This document shows, one piece after another, positions 1 through 8,371 of a DNA stretch of 20,322 nt; position 1 is the first letter of the stretch, and each line of letters opens with the position of its first letter. The notes under the pieces are model-generated. The model did not search any database. It had not been told where the DNA came from and saw only the letters and a list, made by a program, of their open reading frames with translations. Source of the stretch: a bacterium (GTDB taxonomy: Bacteria > Blakebacterota > Blakebacteria > Blakebacterales > Blakebacteraceae); assembly GCA_025774615.1 (NCBI GenBank), contig JALGVQ010000018.1:1-20322 (forward strand), in the 5' to 3' direction. The position numbers and the translations under genes were made by a program.

Positions 1-902
1 AGATCCTCGGTCAGCCATCTGTTTCTGACCGCGGCGGTCACCTCGAATCCTTCACCCGGACCGGTCAGCAATCTAACCAGATGGCCTGTCAGGTCACGGA
101 ATTCGATCCGGAACCGGAGGGTACTCACCGTGACGAGTCGATCTCCACTCAAATCCCATTTCAGGTAGGGCATGAACATGGGGGTTGTGAATATCGGCAC
201 CCGTCTGCCCGACTCGGTCATCAGTGTCACTATGGAGGAGGGCATGGCCTGCATCTGAAGGAGCGTATCCACAGATGCTTCGACTGATTCGCCCCCCTGC
301 GTGTGGCGGATCAGTGCCAACGATGGAGACTGGTCGGCTGGGGATGGTCGGGCGATGAAGAACAGACTGCCTTCAGGCCCCACATGGTAACGACCGACGA
401 TGGAATTGATTCCGGTGGGCCAGCGGTAGTCTCTTTCAAATACTCCCTGCATGCTGAACACCGAGATGCGCCGCAGCCCGACATCAGAGACATGGATCGC
501 GTCCCCGACCCGGATCAGGTTCGAGGGCATCTCGAATTCACCCGGCCCCTCACCCTCCCCACCGAATACCCGGATAACAGTGCCATCGAGGTTCAGATGT
601 ACTAATTCCTTCGATCGGGAATCCAACAGATACAGTGACTCTTCACCACCCAGGACCTGCCGGATTCCGCTGAAATGATAGTCGACATCATCACTCCAGA
701 GATCGATGACATGGAGAGTATCCAGGGACAGGGTTCGAGCAGAAAAATCCTGATACGTTATCACCTCGACTCCGTCCGCTCTTATCTCTCTGGAGAAGGA
801 TGTGTCAGATGACCTGTTATCCCCCCCTGAACAGGAAAGTACTACACACCACATCAACATGATGATCGATCTAACGATGGTCGGATTACATCTGACAGAC
901 AT
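1..902 (-). CDS. Six-bladed beta-propeller lipoprotein, C-terminus cut by window edge
   Basis: I translated this frame by hand from the ATG at 902; it stays open to base 1, so about 300 codons are visible and the C-terminal part is missing. The N-terminus has a hydrophobic stretch ending in a lipobox (V-L-S-C, Cys24), so the protein should be a lipid-anchored envelope protein. Residues 117-123 read GEGPGEF, the blade motif shared with the next four genes, and DG/LD blade repeats surround it. An in-frame stop lies 33 nt upstream of the ATG, and AGGGG sits 7 nt before it, which fixes the start. It is the last visible gene of a four-gene minus-strand array, 80 nt after its neighbour. The family is known as the 6-bladed beta-propeller (NHL-like) group; the ligand is unknown. 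No enzymatic motif is visible. Confidence 0.85.
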   Translation of the reverse strand, partial: MSVRCNPTIVRSIIMLMWCVVLSCSGGDNRSSDTSFSREIRADGVEVITYQDFSARTLSLDTLHVIDLWSDDVDYHFSGIRQVLGGEESLYLLDSRSKELVHLNLDGTVIRVFGGEGEGPGEFEMPSNLIRVGDAIHVSDVGLRRISVFSMQGVFERDYRWPTGINSIVGRYHVGPEGSLFFIARPSPADQSPSLALIRHTQGGESVEASVDTLLQMQAMPSSIVTLMTESGRRVPIFTTPMFMPYLKWDLSGDRLVTVSTLRFRIEFRDLTGHLVRLLTGPGEGFEVTAAVRNRWLTED

Positions 903-982
903 CAGAGCGCCCCTGAAGAGATGGATGACCAGTCATTACCCAGACACTGATAGTTCCCGGTTAAGCCTGCTCAGAGAGTTTG

Positions 983-2215
983 TCATCTTCTACGGTAGAT
1001 CACTGGATCGATTGAGATTCTCTTCACGGTCGAGCCTTCATCCGGCGAGAAGGTCAATCCATACAGAATCCCATCATGAATGAAGTTTCCATATGGGAGC
1101 ATAGCGGAATTGACATACTGTCCATTCTCGATCTCGAAGATGTCGACGTGAAACAGATATTCCTCACCTTCCTGATAATCGCCGCGATTCCTTGCATGGT
1201 AGGCAAGAAGGTAATCCTCACTGATCAACAGATTACTCAGTGGGGCAAGAAACATGTGCTCATCATGACGCTCTTTGAGCATCCGACTGACCTCTACCAT
1301 GTCCCGGGCCTGTTCAGGATTCCTGGCGCGGTATTCCTCATCGAGTTCACGGATCTTATAGTCGTGTTCGATCGGCACGAACGGGTGCTCGATCGTATAG
1401 CCGTCACCTGTTACTGGATCGAGGACGTGGATCGTGTATATCGATCGTTCCTCACCACTACTCTGATCGTGCCATGTGTGAGTATATGCGATCCGGCCCC
1501 GGGGTAAGGCTATCAACAGCAGGTGACCAAGGGTTGGCGTACTCGATCCCATACGTTCACCCCAAACCATGTTCGTCTGCCGGTACTCGACAATCAGTCT
1601 GAGTGAATCAGGCGAATCGTGAAAGAGAAAGACCTTCTGAAAATTTCTCTGCTCGCGATCGATGTGCTGGCTGTCAATCGAGTAGATACGATCGGTTTCA
1701 TTCAAGTTCAGGACCACCTCCGGCCGCTGGGGACGCAGATCCTGAGCCTGCATGAGATCCTGATACAGAGGCGAGGACATGTGATTGACCCGCTCGATGT
1801 ATGAATGATCCGGTCGGAAGAAATGAGCAGTGAATCCGAACGTTCCACCGAAGACGGTGTAATACGCATCCGGGCTATACCAGAGTGATCGAACCCGCTC
1901 AAACTCACCGGGGCCCGAGCCCGGTCCCCCCATGAGTCTCAACGGATTGCCATCGAGATCGAAAACCTTGAGATAGTCCTCATCCAGGATGAGGATCTCC
2001 TTGTTCCGATCGACGGCGAGCCCACCTGGCCTGACGAGGATGTAATCCTCATGGACATCGTCCCATTCGAAGGCGGGCAGAAGGGAATGAACGTTCTCGA
2101 GAGGCGGAAACACCTCCACCTCCCCTCCCCGGCTACCGCTCCGGGAACAACCGGCAGTAACAAAAACGCATATCAGCAAAATAGCCAGTGGCCTGGCAGT
2201 CATGGAGTATTTCAT
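983..2215 (-). CDS. Six-bladed beta-propeller lipoprotein
   Basis: A 410-residue exported protein. The frame opens at 2224 (GTG), but the ATG at 2215 has GAGGTGG five nt upstream and gives a clean signal peptide with lipobox V-T-A-G-C (Cys23), so I prefer 2215. The propeller region starts with a blade reading LAVDRNKEILILDEDYLKVF and continues into SGPGEF near residue 100, the family motif. A charged helical stretch rich in Glu and Arg around residues 285-315 matches the insertion seen in the paralogues. The C-terminus ends in basic residues and lacks the final Y-P of its sisters, so it is the most diverged copy. It lies 132 nt downstream of the preceding propeller gene and 80 nt upstream of the next. 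No catalytic motif is visible; ligand binding or a structural role at the envelope is inference. Confidence 0.85.
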   Translation of the reverse strand: MKYSMTARPLAILLICVFVTAGCSRSGSRGGEVEVFPPLENVHSLLPAFEWDDVHEDYILVRPGGLAVDRNKEILILDEDYLKVFDLDGNPLRLMGGPGSGPGEFERVRSLWYSPDAYYTVFGGTFGFTAHFFRPDHSYIERVNHMSSPLYQDLMQAQDLRPQRPEVVLNLNETDRIYSIDSQHIDREQRNFQKVFLFHDSPDSLRLIVEYRQTNMVWGERMGSSTPTLGHLLLIALPRGRIAYTHTWHDQSSGEERSIYTIHVLDPVTGDGYTIEHPFVPIEHDYKIRELDEEYRARNPEQARDMVEVSRMLKERHDEHMFLAPLSNLLISEDYLLAYHARNRGDYQEGEEYLFHVDIFEIENGQYVNSAMLPYGNFIHDGILYGLTFSPDEGSTVKRISIDPVIYRRR

Positions 2216-2347
2216 AAAAACCACCTCATTATCTCGCGCAGCATAATCGGGCTCGATAAAGCCATCATGGTATTAGACCTGAATCCACCCCCCAGCGTTC
2301 AGTATGAATAGCACAATCGACGAAACACGTCCCCATTCCTTGCTCAG

Positions 2348-3580
2348 TCAATCCGGATACACCAATCCCTCCACGATGGGTGTGATCCTATACAGTGCCA
2401 GCTTCGGCAGGTCATCCAGATGGGACCGCAAAGCCACAGCACACCCATTGGCGACAGCTACCAGTCCGCCCGGTCCATTCGCCTCCTGAGAGATCGTGCC
2501 ATCCGGAAAGATAGCAAGGTAACGACCCGGCTTCTCCCGCCAGCTTTGGGCCATGGGATCGACTGGGACTCGGTCGACGAGGAATCCCTCTGGACCGATC
2601 CACCAGAACCGCTGTATCGGTGCGAATTGGTTCTTGAGGGTTTTCAGCCAGCGGGTTATCTGATCTGCATATTCCTGTTCACCCTTACGATCTGAGGTGC
2701 GTAGTCGATCTGTCCGTTCATCGGCGAACTGCTGAATCTCAGTACGGTCGAGTAGGATCGGCTCCAGATCGAGTTCGATTTCGCCGGTCGTGGCCCCCTG
2801 AGTATCGATTCTGGTTATGCGATCATGATCAGGTGCAAGGATCCAGATGGCTCCCGCATCATCAAAAGTCCAGTGTGCGACGCGGGCAGAGGGATCAGGA
2901 AAAGGGTAGGCCATCCCCGGATTATCCTGATTGATGATGAAATGCTGGGTCCGAATATCATCATATGTGATCGACCAGATCACCTCGCTATCCCCGGATA
3001 CGAGCAGAATATCTTCTTGGAACGGATCGAGAAAGGGCTCTGTCAGAAGCGGACCCGGATGAACGGAAACCAGCCAGTACCGGTCGGTGCCTGCACTGGA
3101 AACGCATTCGAGCATGCTGTTGATGACTCCCTGTATCCCGAACGAGTTGATATACCGGCCGTTGGAATCTAGATGGGTGACTCTCCTCTGACCTCCTGGA
3201 TCATAAAGCACCAGTTCACCTCGACCGGTCGCAGAGATCAGACGAGGAGATTGGAATTCGCCTGGCCCATCTCCTTCCCTGGTTAAATTCCCGATCCAGC
3301 GTCCTTGCACATCGAACCGATGGATGCCCCGGTAGGGTTTCTTGCCTGATCGACTATAAGTAATGAGATCCAGAAGCGAGACCGTACCGATGTTGTCTAC
3401 CGTCACGGTCCGTACCTCCGCGGAGCCCGCCCAGATCTCGCCTATTCCAGCCTCGGGATCACCGGTCTCGAGTTCTGCCAGTTCTGTAAATACCCAGGGG
3501 AAGGGAGGAGGCTCCTGTCGGGCAGATATCGCTGCCGGCAAGAACAGGCCAACTCCCAGTAGTAGGAGGTTGCAGATCAT
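2348..3580 (-). CDS. Six-bladed beta-propeller protein, secreted (no lipobox)
   Basis: A 410-residue protein. The open frame extends to 3658, but that would give an 82-nt overlap and an arginine-rich leader before the signal peptide. The ATG at 3580 overlaps the upstream stop codon as ATGA (4-nt overlap) and starts directly with a hydrophobic signal sequence, so 3580 is the likely start and translation is probably coupled. Unlike its neighbours the signal ends in A-I-S-A with no cysteine, so it should be cleaved by signal peptidase I and released to the periplasm or outside. The motif GDGPGEF is present near residue 106 and the C-terminus ends Y-R-I-T-P-I-V-E-G-L-V-Y-P-D, a variant of the terminal blade strand seen in the two genes to its right. 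Two cysteines occur in the mature part. The ligand is unknown. Confidence 0.85.
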   Translation of the reverse strand: MICNLLLLGVGLFLPAAISARQEPPPFPWVFTELAELETGDPEAGIGEIWAGSAEVRTVTVDNIGTVSLLDLITYSRSGKKPYRGIHRFDVQGRWIGNLTREGDGPGEFQSPRLISATGRGELVLYDPGGQRRVTHLDSNGRYINSFGIQGVINSMLECVSSAGTDRYWLVSVHPGPLLTEPFLDPFQEDILLVSGDSEVIWSITYDDIRTQHFIINQDNPGMAYPFPDPSARVAHWTFDDAGAIWILAPDHDRITRIDTQGATTGEIELDLEPILLDRTEIQQFADERTDRLRTSDRKGEQEYADQITRWLKTLKNQFAPIQRFWWIGPEGFLVDRVPVDPMAQSWREKPGRYLAIFPDGTISQEANGPGGLVAVANGCAVALRSHLDDLPKLALYRITPIVEGLVYPD

Positions 3581-4797
3581 GGGTACGTAAATCCGCGGAT
3601 AGTAGATCTTATCCGGAAAATTACGACTACTGGGGCGCCTGTCTCCTCGTCTTCCCACGACATGATAAGGTGCCCGTGGGAGGGGCGGCCTGTCACAGAG
3701 AGTCCAGCCACTTTGGGGAAAAAGGTATCACCCAGATATTCACCTTCCGGGCTCAGCAGGCGCCACTTCCGGAGATGGACCGGACTGAGATAGCTCCCTC
3801 TCGGCTCACCGGACCAGATGAAACCTGACTCATCTACCAGCGCACCGAACCAGAGATCGCGATCGTCGGGGAATGTCAGGTTGTCGAGTTCACGCTGGGG
3901 CCTATTTTGCTGGTTTCCCTCGGATGTGTTCTCAATGTCTGCTCGTATCTCAGAGGTGACCCGATCGCGGTCCGCGGCCGTTACCGTATCGCGCTCGATA
4001 TCGAGCCGAATAACCTGCCGCAGAGATCCATCAAGGTCGTACCATTCCATCTCTGGTTCTGGACACTTCACATGCAGGATACCCTGGCCGGGAATGTAAT
4101 GGAGTATAGGAGCTCCTATGAAAGCCCCGGGTACAGGTGCCGGGGGGCTGATAACCTCAGCTAGCTCATCACCCGTCTCGGTGTGAATACCCACCCGAAA
4201 GGCAGAGCCTGTACCGTCACCGACAGGAGCAAAGGCCTGCTGTGTCAGAACAAGACGGTTGCCGGACGCTGGGTAAGCTCCACTGGTGTTAAAAAACAAT
4301 GGCGGTTTCATGGTGATCCTCGGATACAGAATGGATCGCACGAACTCGCCATCGGTGGTGAATATCGTGATACGCAGTTGACTTGGATCGAACGTGACTA
4401 CTTGATCATCGAATATACCCCGCAGGCTGAGCGTCCGGAACTCACCAGGACCCGAGCCCTCACGCCCGAAACTTCGGAGGAAATGGCCGGTGTTGTCAAA
4501 GACAGCAATCCGGTAGTTCTGTGAGTCACCGACGAAGATGTTGCCATCTACATCCATACAGGGCGAGCTCGCTCCGCTGAGGATTGTTTCCTCCCTCGAT
4601 TCATCCTGCTCGAGACGGTAGAGTTCCTCATAAGTGAAGAGCGGCTCTGAATACTTCGGACCTCCACTACTGAGAGCGACAGAAACACCGTCCTCCTCAA
4701 AGATGCTGAAGGAATGGTCGGGTGATTCTGAGCTTGAACAGGCCGTACACAGGCTGAGCGTCACAAATGTATACATGATCAAATGACAACTCTTCAT
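3577..4797 (-). CDS. Six-bladed beta-propeller lipoprotein
   Basis: First gene of the minus-strand propeller array. The frame opens at a GTG at 4806, but the ATG at 4797 has GGAGAGG eight nt upstream and is preferred. The signal peptide ends at Cys20 in the sequence L-C-T-A-C followed by three serines; the lipobox is slightly atypical because position -3 is Cys or Thr depending on the alignment. After Cys20 comes a segment HSFS...DGVSVALSSGGPKY that is closely matched in the divergent gene at 5050, then the blade motif GSGPGEF. The terminal strand is IRGFTYP. It overlaps the next gene by 4 nt. Control is probably from the 252-bp divergent region to its right. I see no catalytic residues; the molecular function is unknown. 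Confidence 0.87.
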   Translation of the reverse strand: MKSCHLIMYTFVTLSLCTACSSSESPDHSFSIFEEDGVSVALSSGGPKYSEPLFTYEELYRLEQDESREETILSGASSPCMDVDGNIFVGDSQNYRIAVFDNTGHFLRSFGREGSGPGEFRTLSLRGIFDDQVVTFDPSQLRITIFTTDGEFVRSILYPRITMKPPLFFNTSGAYPASGNRLVLTQQAFAPVGDGTGSAFRVGIHTETGDELAEVISPPAPVPGAFIGAPILHYIPGQGILHVKCPEPEMEWYDLDGSLRQVIRLDIERDTVTAADRDRVTSEIRADIENTSEGNQQNRPQRELDNLTFPDDRDLWFGALVDESGFIWSGEPRGSYLSPVHLRKWRLLSPEGEYLGDTFFPKVAGLSVTGRPSHGHLIMSWEDEETGAPVVVIFRIRSTIRGFTYP

Positions 4798-5049
4798 CGC
4801 CGGCACCTCTCCGATAGAGTGAATTGGGGCGAGGTTCCGTCGGGCTGATGATATGACGGCTGAACAGCCAAGTTGTTACTGAGTGTGTGCCAGATATGTG
4901 CCAAACTCTGTTCCGGTATGGGCCGGTTGTGACCGGTTGGATCATAGTAGCCCAGGCCTGAATGATTCAATTCCAGCTACATGGTTATGTGAGTAGCCCG
5001 TCGTAATAAGTAATTCAGTCAAACGTCCAGACTCGTATCTGGAGTGATC
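4798..5049. promoter_or_regulatory. Divergent control region between two propeller genes
   Basis: A non-coding gap between two divergently transcribed paralogues. Three CCGGT pentamers start at 4913, 4923 and 4933, exactly 10 bp apart. Two GTGCCA hexamers start at 4887 and 4898, 11 bp apart. Both spacings place repeats on one face of the helix, as in arrays bound by a regulator. Read on the minus strand, 4906-4887 contains TTTGGCAC and then TGGCAC with the GG and GC pairs 12 bp apart, as in a sigma54 -24/-12 promoter with one mismatch (TGGC for TTGC). It would direct transcription toward the gene at 4797. No strong sigma70 promoter was found for either gene. Confidence 0.4.
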
Positions 5050-6276
5050 ATGATATTTCCCCGTCTGTTCATATCGTTCATCACGCTAGTCACAGTGGCC
5101 GGCTGTTCGGCCAGAGATACGGGGCCGCACTCGTTCAGTGTAACCGATGAGAACGGTATACCGGTTGCCGTGACCAGTGGTGGTCCCAGATATGACACTC
5201 CTCCGTTCGGTCTGGAGGAGATTCTGAAGGTCCATCAGCGGGAAGACCAGCTCGCTTCCCTCCTGCGCAGCCCAACAGATTTTGCCCCCGGTCCTGACGG
5301 CACCCTGATTGTCGTGGAGCGAAATATCGGACGGGCGGTGGTGTATGATGCCGAAGGCGAGTACATCAGGGAACTGGGCGGCAGAGGTGAAGGTCCCGGT
5401 GAGTTCGTCTCAATGCAGGATATGCGAATAGCCGGCGACACCCTGACCTTTTATGACGGGAGGCAAATCCGACTCACAGTCCTGAAGATCGACGGCACTC
5501 TGATTGAGGTCATCCCTACCCAGGATTATGGTCGCCTGCAGGGTATCGATATGCTACCCGGACACGTGCTTGCCCTCAGTGACAATGATATGCGATTTGG
5601 TCAGGACTATATCTACCAGTGGAAATCAATCGTCATCGTCCGGCACACGACCGGGGACACCCTGGCATCGCTGGATAGTGATGAAGTGGCGATCAGCCCC
5701 AATGACACTCCCGGTGGTGGCTCAGGCATGACTATGGTCATCAGGGTGATGCCCTTTACCGCCGAGTCATCGGCTATGGTGATACCCGGTGACCGGATAC
5801 TGGTCACTGCCGGCATCCGTCCGGAGATCGACCTGTACGACCTTGAGGGTCAACTTCTACGCAGGATCAGAATCGACCTCCCCCACCGGCAGGTAACAGC
5901 AGCCATGAAGGATGAGTACTGGGAGGGATATCAGGAACGCCTGGCATCATTTGGCCGACCATTCGATCCGGCCATCAAGGCAGATACCCCCTTCCCCAGG
6001 CAGGCCGACTGGTGGGGAGAGGTGATCGCGGACAATGCAGGTTACCTGTGGATGCGGGATGTGACTTCGAATCCCTCCATGCTACCCGGCAAATCGAACA
6101 GATTCTTCGTTTTCGATCCGGAGGGATGTTATCTCGGCGATGTTGTCCTGCCTGCCATGACAGGTCGGATTGAGAACGGGAGGTTTTATTTGATCGTCGA
6201 AGATCCAGAAACCGGGCTGGATGAGCCGGTAGTGTACAGGATCGTACCGATGGTATCAGATATCACTTATCCGTAG
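5050..6276 (+). CDS. Six-bladed beta-propeller lipoprotein (divergent paralogue)
   Basis: A 408-residue protein. The frame opens at GTG 5044, but that codon overlaps the GGAG ribosome-binding site (5041-5044), so the ATG at 5050, five nt after GGAG, is the likely start. The signal peptide ends in the lipobox T-V-A-G-C (Cys19). It shares with the divergent gene at 4797 an ordered N-terminal block (HSFS, then NGIPVAVTSGGPRY, then PPF and EE) and the blade motif GEGPGEF. The C-terminus Y-R-I-V-P-M-V-S-D-I-T-Y-P closes the propeller. A charged helix near residues 280-310, followed by P-x-x-x-D-W-W, is the usual insertion between blades. It is a single-gene unit ending toward typA across a hairpin. 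Its ligand is unknown. Confidence 0.87.
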   Translation: MIFPRLFISFITLVTVAGCSARDTGPHSFSVTDENGIPVAVTSGGPRYDTPPFGLEEILKVHQREDQLASLLRSPTDFAPGPDGTLIVVERNIGRAVVYDAEGEYIRELGGRGEGPGEFVSMQDMRIAGDTLTFYDGRQIRLTVLKIDGTLIEVIPTQDYGRLQGIDMLPGHVLALSDNDMRFGQDYIYQWKSIVIVRHTTGDTLASLDSDEVAISPNDTPGGGSGMTMVIRVMPFTAESSAMVIPGDRILVTAGIRPEIDLYDLEGQLLRRIRIDLPHRQVTAAMKDEYWEGYQERLASFGRPFDPAIKADTPFPRQADWWGEVIADNAGYLWMRDVTSNPSMLPGKSNRFFVFDPEGCYLGDVVLPAMTGRIENGRFYLIVEDPETGLDEPVVYRIVPMVSDITYP

Positions 6277-6349
6277 ATGACCGTTACTCCCCTGCCCTAC
6301 AGATCCACCCAAAATCCGTATAAGGTTGGAGGCCGGGATACCGCCTTGA

Positions 6350-6371
6350 ACCAGAGGGAGAATCCTCTGGT
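6350..6371. terminator. Hairpin between convergent genes
   Basis: ACCAGAGG, a six-nt loop (GAGAAT), then CCTCTGGT form a perfect 8-bp stem midway in the 143-bp gap between the propeller gene ending at 6276 and typA ending at 6420. There is no T-run on either side, so it is not a classical intrinsic terminator. Its position between converging genes suggests a bidirectional stop or an mRNA-end stabiliser. Confidence 0.5.
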
Positions 6372-6419
6372 GGCTCGTGGATTCGTGCTACTGAAAGAGA
6401 AGGCGGGGAGGTAGTATCT

Positions 6420-8261
6420 CTATCGTTCCACTGCGATCTGTTTCAGGGCTCGCTTTCGATCCTCGACAGCGAGGTGGCGCTTGCGAAGACGTAGTGCGGC
6501 CGGTGTGACTTCCATCAGTTCGTCCTCCTCGATAAACTCCAGCCCTGACTCCAGCGTGAGTTCCCGCGGCGGCTCAAGCCGGATGGCCTCGTCAGTGTTA
6601 TGGGTGCGCATGTTGCTGAGCTTCTTTTCCTTCAGCACGTTCACATCCAGGTCACCGGGCCGTACATGCTCTCCTACGATCATGCCCCGGTAGACCGCCT
6701 CTCCCGGGCTGATGAAGAGCGTTGAGCGTTCCTGCAGGTTGTTCAACGCGTAACCCACGGCGGCTCCGCCCCGGTCGGCGACAAGCACTCCGTTCCGGCG
6801 TCCCTGGAGGGGACCTGCCCACAGGCCGTATTCAAGAAAACGATGGTTCATGATGCCTTCGCCGCGAGTGTCGGTCAGGAATTCCGACCGGTAGCCGAAG
6901 AGCCCGCGAGACGGAATCCTGAAGCGCATGCGCAGGGTGCCCCGGCCGGTGGCCCGCATATCCAGGAGATCCGATTTCCGTGGACCCAGACCCTCCATGA
7001 TCACGCCCATCATCGTCTCGGAAACCTCTATCGTAAGCTCCTCCCACGGTTCCAGGCGACGCCCTGATTCGTCCCGTTTCTCCACAACACGGGGGCGGCC
7101 CACCTGGAACTCGTAGCCTTCCCTGCGCATCGTCTCCATCAGGATCGCCAGGTGCAGTTCCCCCCGACCTGATACGGTGAGTACATCGGGTGTTGGAGTC
7201 TCCTCTACACGGAGAGCCACGTTGCGCTGCAGTTCCCGGAACAGACGTTCCCGCAGTTGGCGGGACGTCACGTACTTCCCCACCTGACCCGCCAGGGGGG
7301 AGTTGTTCACCGTGAAGTCCACCGAGATGGTCGGTTCCTCCACCGCGATACCCTTCAGGCGGTCCGCCCGATCAGGATCGGCCAGCGTCTTGCCTATCTC
7401 GATCCCTTCCAGACCAGCAAGCGCGATGATATCACCGGCCGAGGCCTCCTTGATGGGGATTCGTTCCAGGTCACGGAACCCGTACAGCTGGACTACGCGC
7501 GCCAGACTGCCTTCTCCCTCGTCCACCGGTCCCGGTTCTCCGAGTGGGAGTACACGGACCGTCTGCCCGATGCGAATCCGACCGCGCTCGATCCGACCTA
7601 TGGCGATACGCCCGACATAGGAGCTGTAATCCACGGTCGATACGAGCATCTGGAACGGTTGATCGGGATCACCGGTGGGCGCAGGGACGTGAGAAACGAT
7701 CGACTCGAAGAGGGGATCGAGGTCCGGACCCTGCACACCCGGACCATCCGCCGCCCAACCTTCTTTAGCTGAGGCAAAGAGGAATGGGCAGTAGAGCTGC
7801 GACTCGGAGGCATCAAGCTCCAGGAAGAGTTCCAGTATCTCATCATGGACTTCGACAGGACGAGCGTCACGACGATCCACTTTGTTGATCACCACGATCG
7901 GGGTGAGGCCCAGACCGAGCGCCTTACGCGTGACGAACCGGGTCTGGGGCATGGGGCCCTCCGCCGCGTCCACCAGCAGGAGCACTCCGTCCACCATTCG
8001 CAGGATCCGCTCCACCTCGCCTCCGAAGTCGGCGTGGCCGGGTGTATCAACCAGGTTGATCTTCGTACCGTGCCACCAGATCGCGGTGTTCTTGGAGAGA
8101 ATGGTGATCCCACGCTCCCGTTCCAGCGGATTGGAGTCCATGATCCGTTCCTGGACCTGTTGTCCAACACGGAAGACACCCGCCTGACGGAGCATGTGAT
8201 CCACCAGGGTGGTCTTCCCATGGTCAACATGGGCGATGATGGCAATGTTACGGATGGACAC
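6420..8261 (-). CDS. typA: Translational GTPase TypA/BipA
   Basis: A 613-residue ribosome-associated GTPase of the elongation-factor G family, full length for TypA/BipA (about 600-615). The G domain is complete: G1 AHVDHGKT (10-17), the switch I signature RERGITI (48-54), G3 DTPGHADF (72-79), G4 NKVD (126-129) and G5 SAK (164-166). The beta-barrel domain and EF-G III/V-like domains follow, including GRGELHLAILMETMRREGYEF, and the BipA-specific C-terminal domain ends near residue 600. The start is a GTG at 8261 with GCAGGTG upstream; MSIRNIAIIAHVDHGKT is the normal N-terminus. In other bacteria it assists late ribosome assembly and is needed under cold or other stress. It stands alone, downstream of the hipBA cassette and separated from it by 110 nt with a GC-rich hairpin. 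Confidence 0.97.
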   Translation of the reverse strand: MSIRNIAIIAHVDHGKTTLVDHMLRQAGVFRVGQQVQERIMDSNPLERERGITILSKNTAIWWHGTKINLVDTPGHADFGGEVERILRMVDGVLLLVDAAEGPMPQTRFVTRKALGLGLTPIVVINKVDRRDARPVEVHDEILELFLELDASESQLYCPFLFASAKEGWAADGPGVQGPDLDPLFESIVSHVPAPTGDPDQPFQMLVSTVDYSSYVGRIAIGRIERGRIRIGQTVRVLPLGEPGPVDEGEGSLARVVQLYGFRDLERIPIKEASAGDIIALAGLEGIEIGKTLADPDRADRLKGIAVEEPTISVDFTVNNSPLAGQVGKYVTSRQLRERLFRELQRNVALRVEETPTPDVLTVSGRGELHLAILMETMRREGYEFQVGRPRVVEKRDESGRRLEPWEELTIEVSETMMGVIMEGLGPRKSDLLDMRATGRGTLRMRFRIPSRGLFGYRSEFLTDTRGEGIMNHRFLEYGLWAGPLQGRRNGVLVADRGGAAVGYALNNLQERSTLFISPGEAVYRGMIVGEHVRPGDLDVNVLKEKKLSNMRTHNTDEAIRLEPPRELTLESGLEFIEEDELMEVTPAALRLRKRHLAVEDRKRALKQIAVER

Positions 8262-8280
8262 AGTACAACACCTGCCTGGG

Positions 8281-8294
8281 GCGCTCGGGAGCGC
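8281..8294. repeat. GC-rich inverted repeat upstream of typA
   Basis: GCGCTC, two bases, then GAGCGC form a short perfect inverted repeat 20 bp before the typA start codon, inside a run of GAGCGC/GCGCTC units (8281-8301). In the typA transcript it would fold as a small hairpin in the leader and could affect translation or stop read-through from hipA. No T-run follows. Confidence 0.35.
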
Positions 8295-8336
8295 TCGCTC
8301 TGAATCGGGGTGACCAGTTACAAATCGTGGGTAACT

Positions 8337-8354
8337 TTATAATATACGTAATAA
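8337..8354 (-). repeat. Downstream copy of 18-bp inverted repeat bracketing hipBA
   Basis: The minus strand here reads TTATTACGTATATTATAA, identical over 18 bp to the plus strand at 10008-10025, so the two copies face each other across the hipB-hipA operon. This copy lies 17 bp beyond the hipA stop codon. The 18-mer is itself partly dyad-symmetric (12 of 18 positions). It is far more AT-rich than the surrounding DNA. It could be a second operator for the HipB-like repressor or one end of a cassette. Confidence 0.8.
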
Positions 8355-8371
8355 AGGAGCCTGGCGCATGG

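Noticed and set aside
1-902. Several short plus-strand open frames (for example 303-605).
   Set aside because: They are shadows of the partial propeller gene on the minus strand, which has a signal peptide, lipobox and blade motif.
3581-3658. Longer N-terminus for the propeller gene starting at 3658.
   Set aside because: It would add 26 polar, Arg-rich residues before the signal peptide and overlap the upstream gene by 82 nt; the ATGA junction at 3580 is better.
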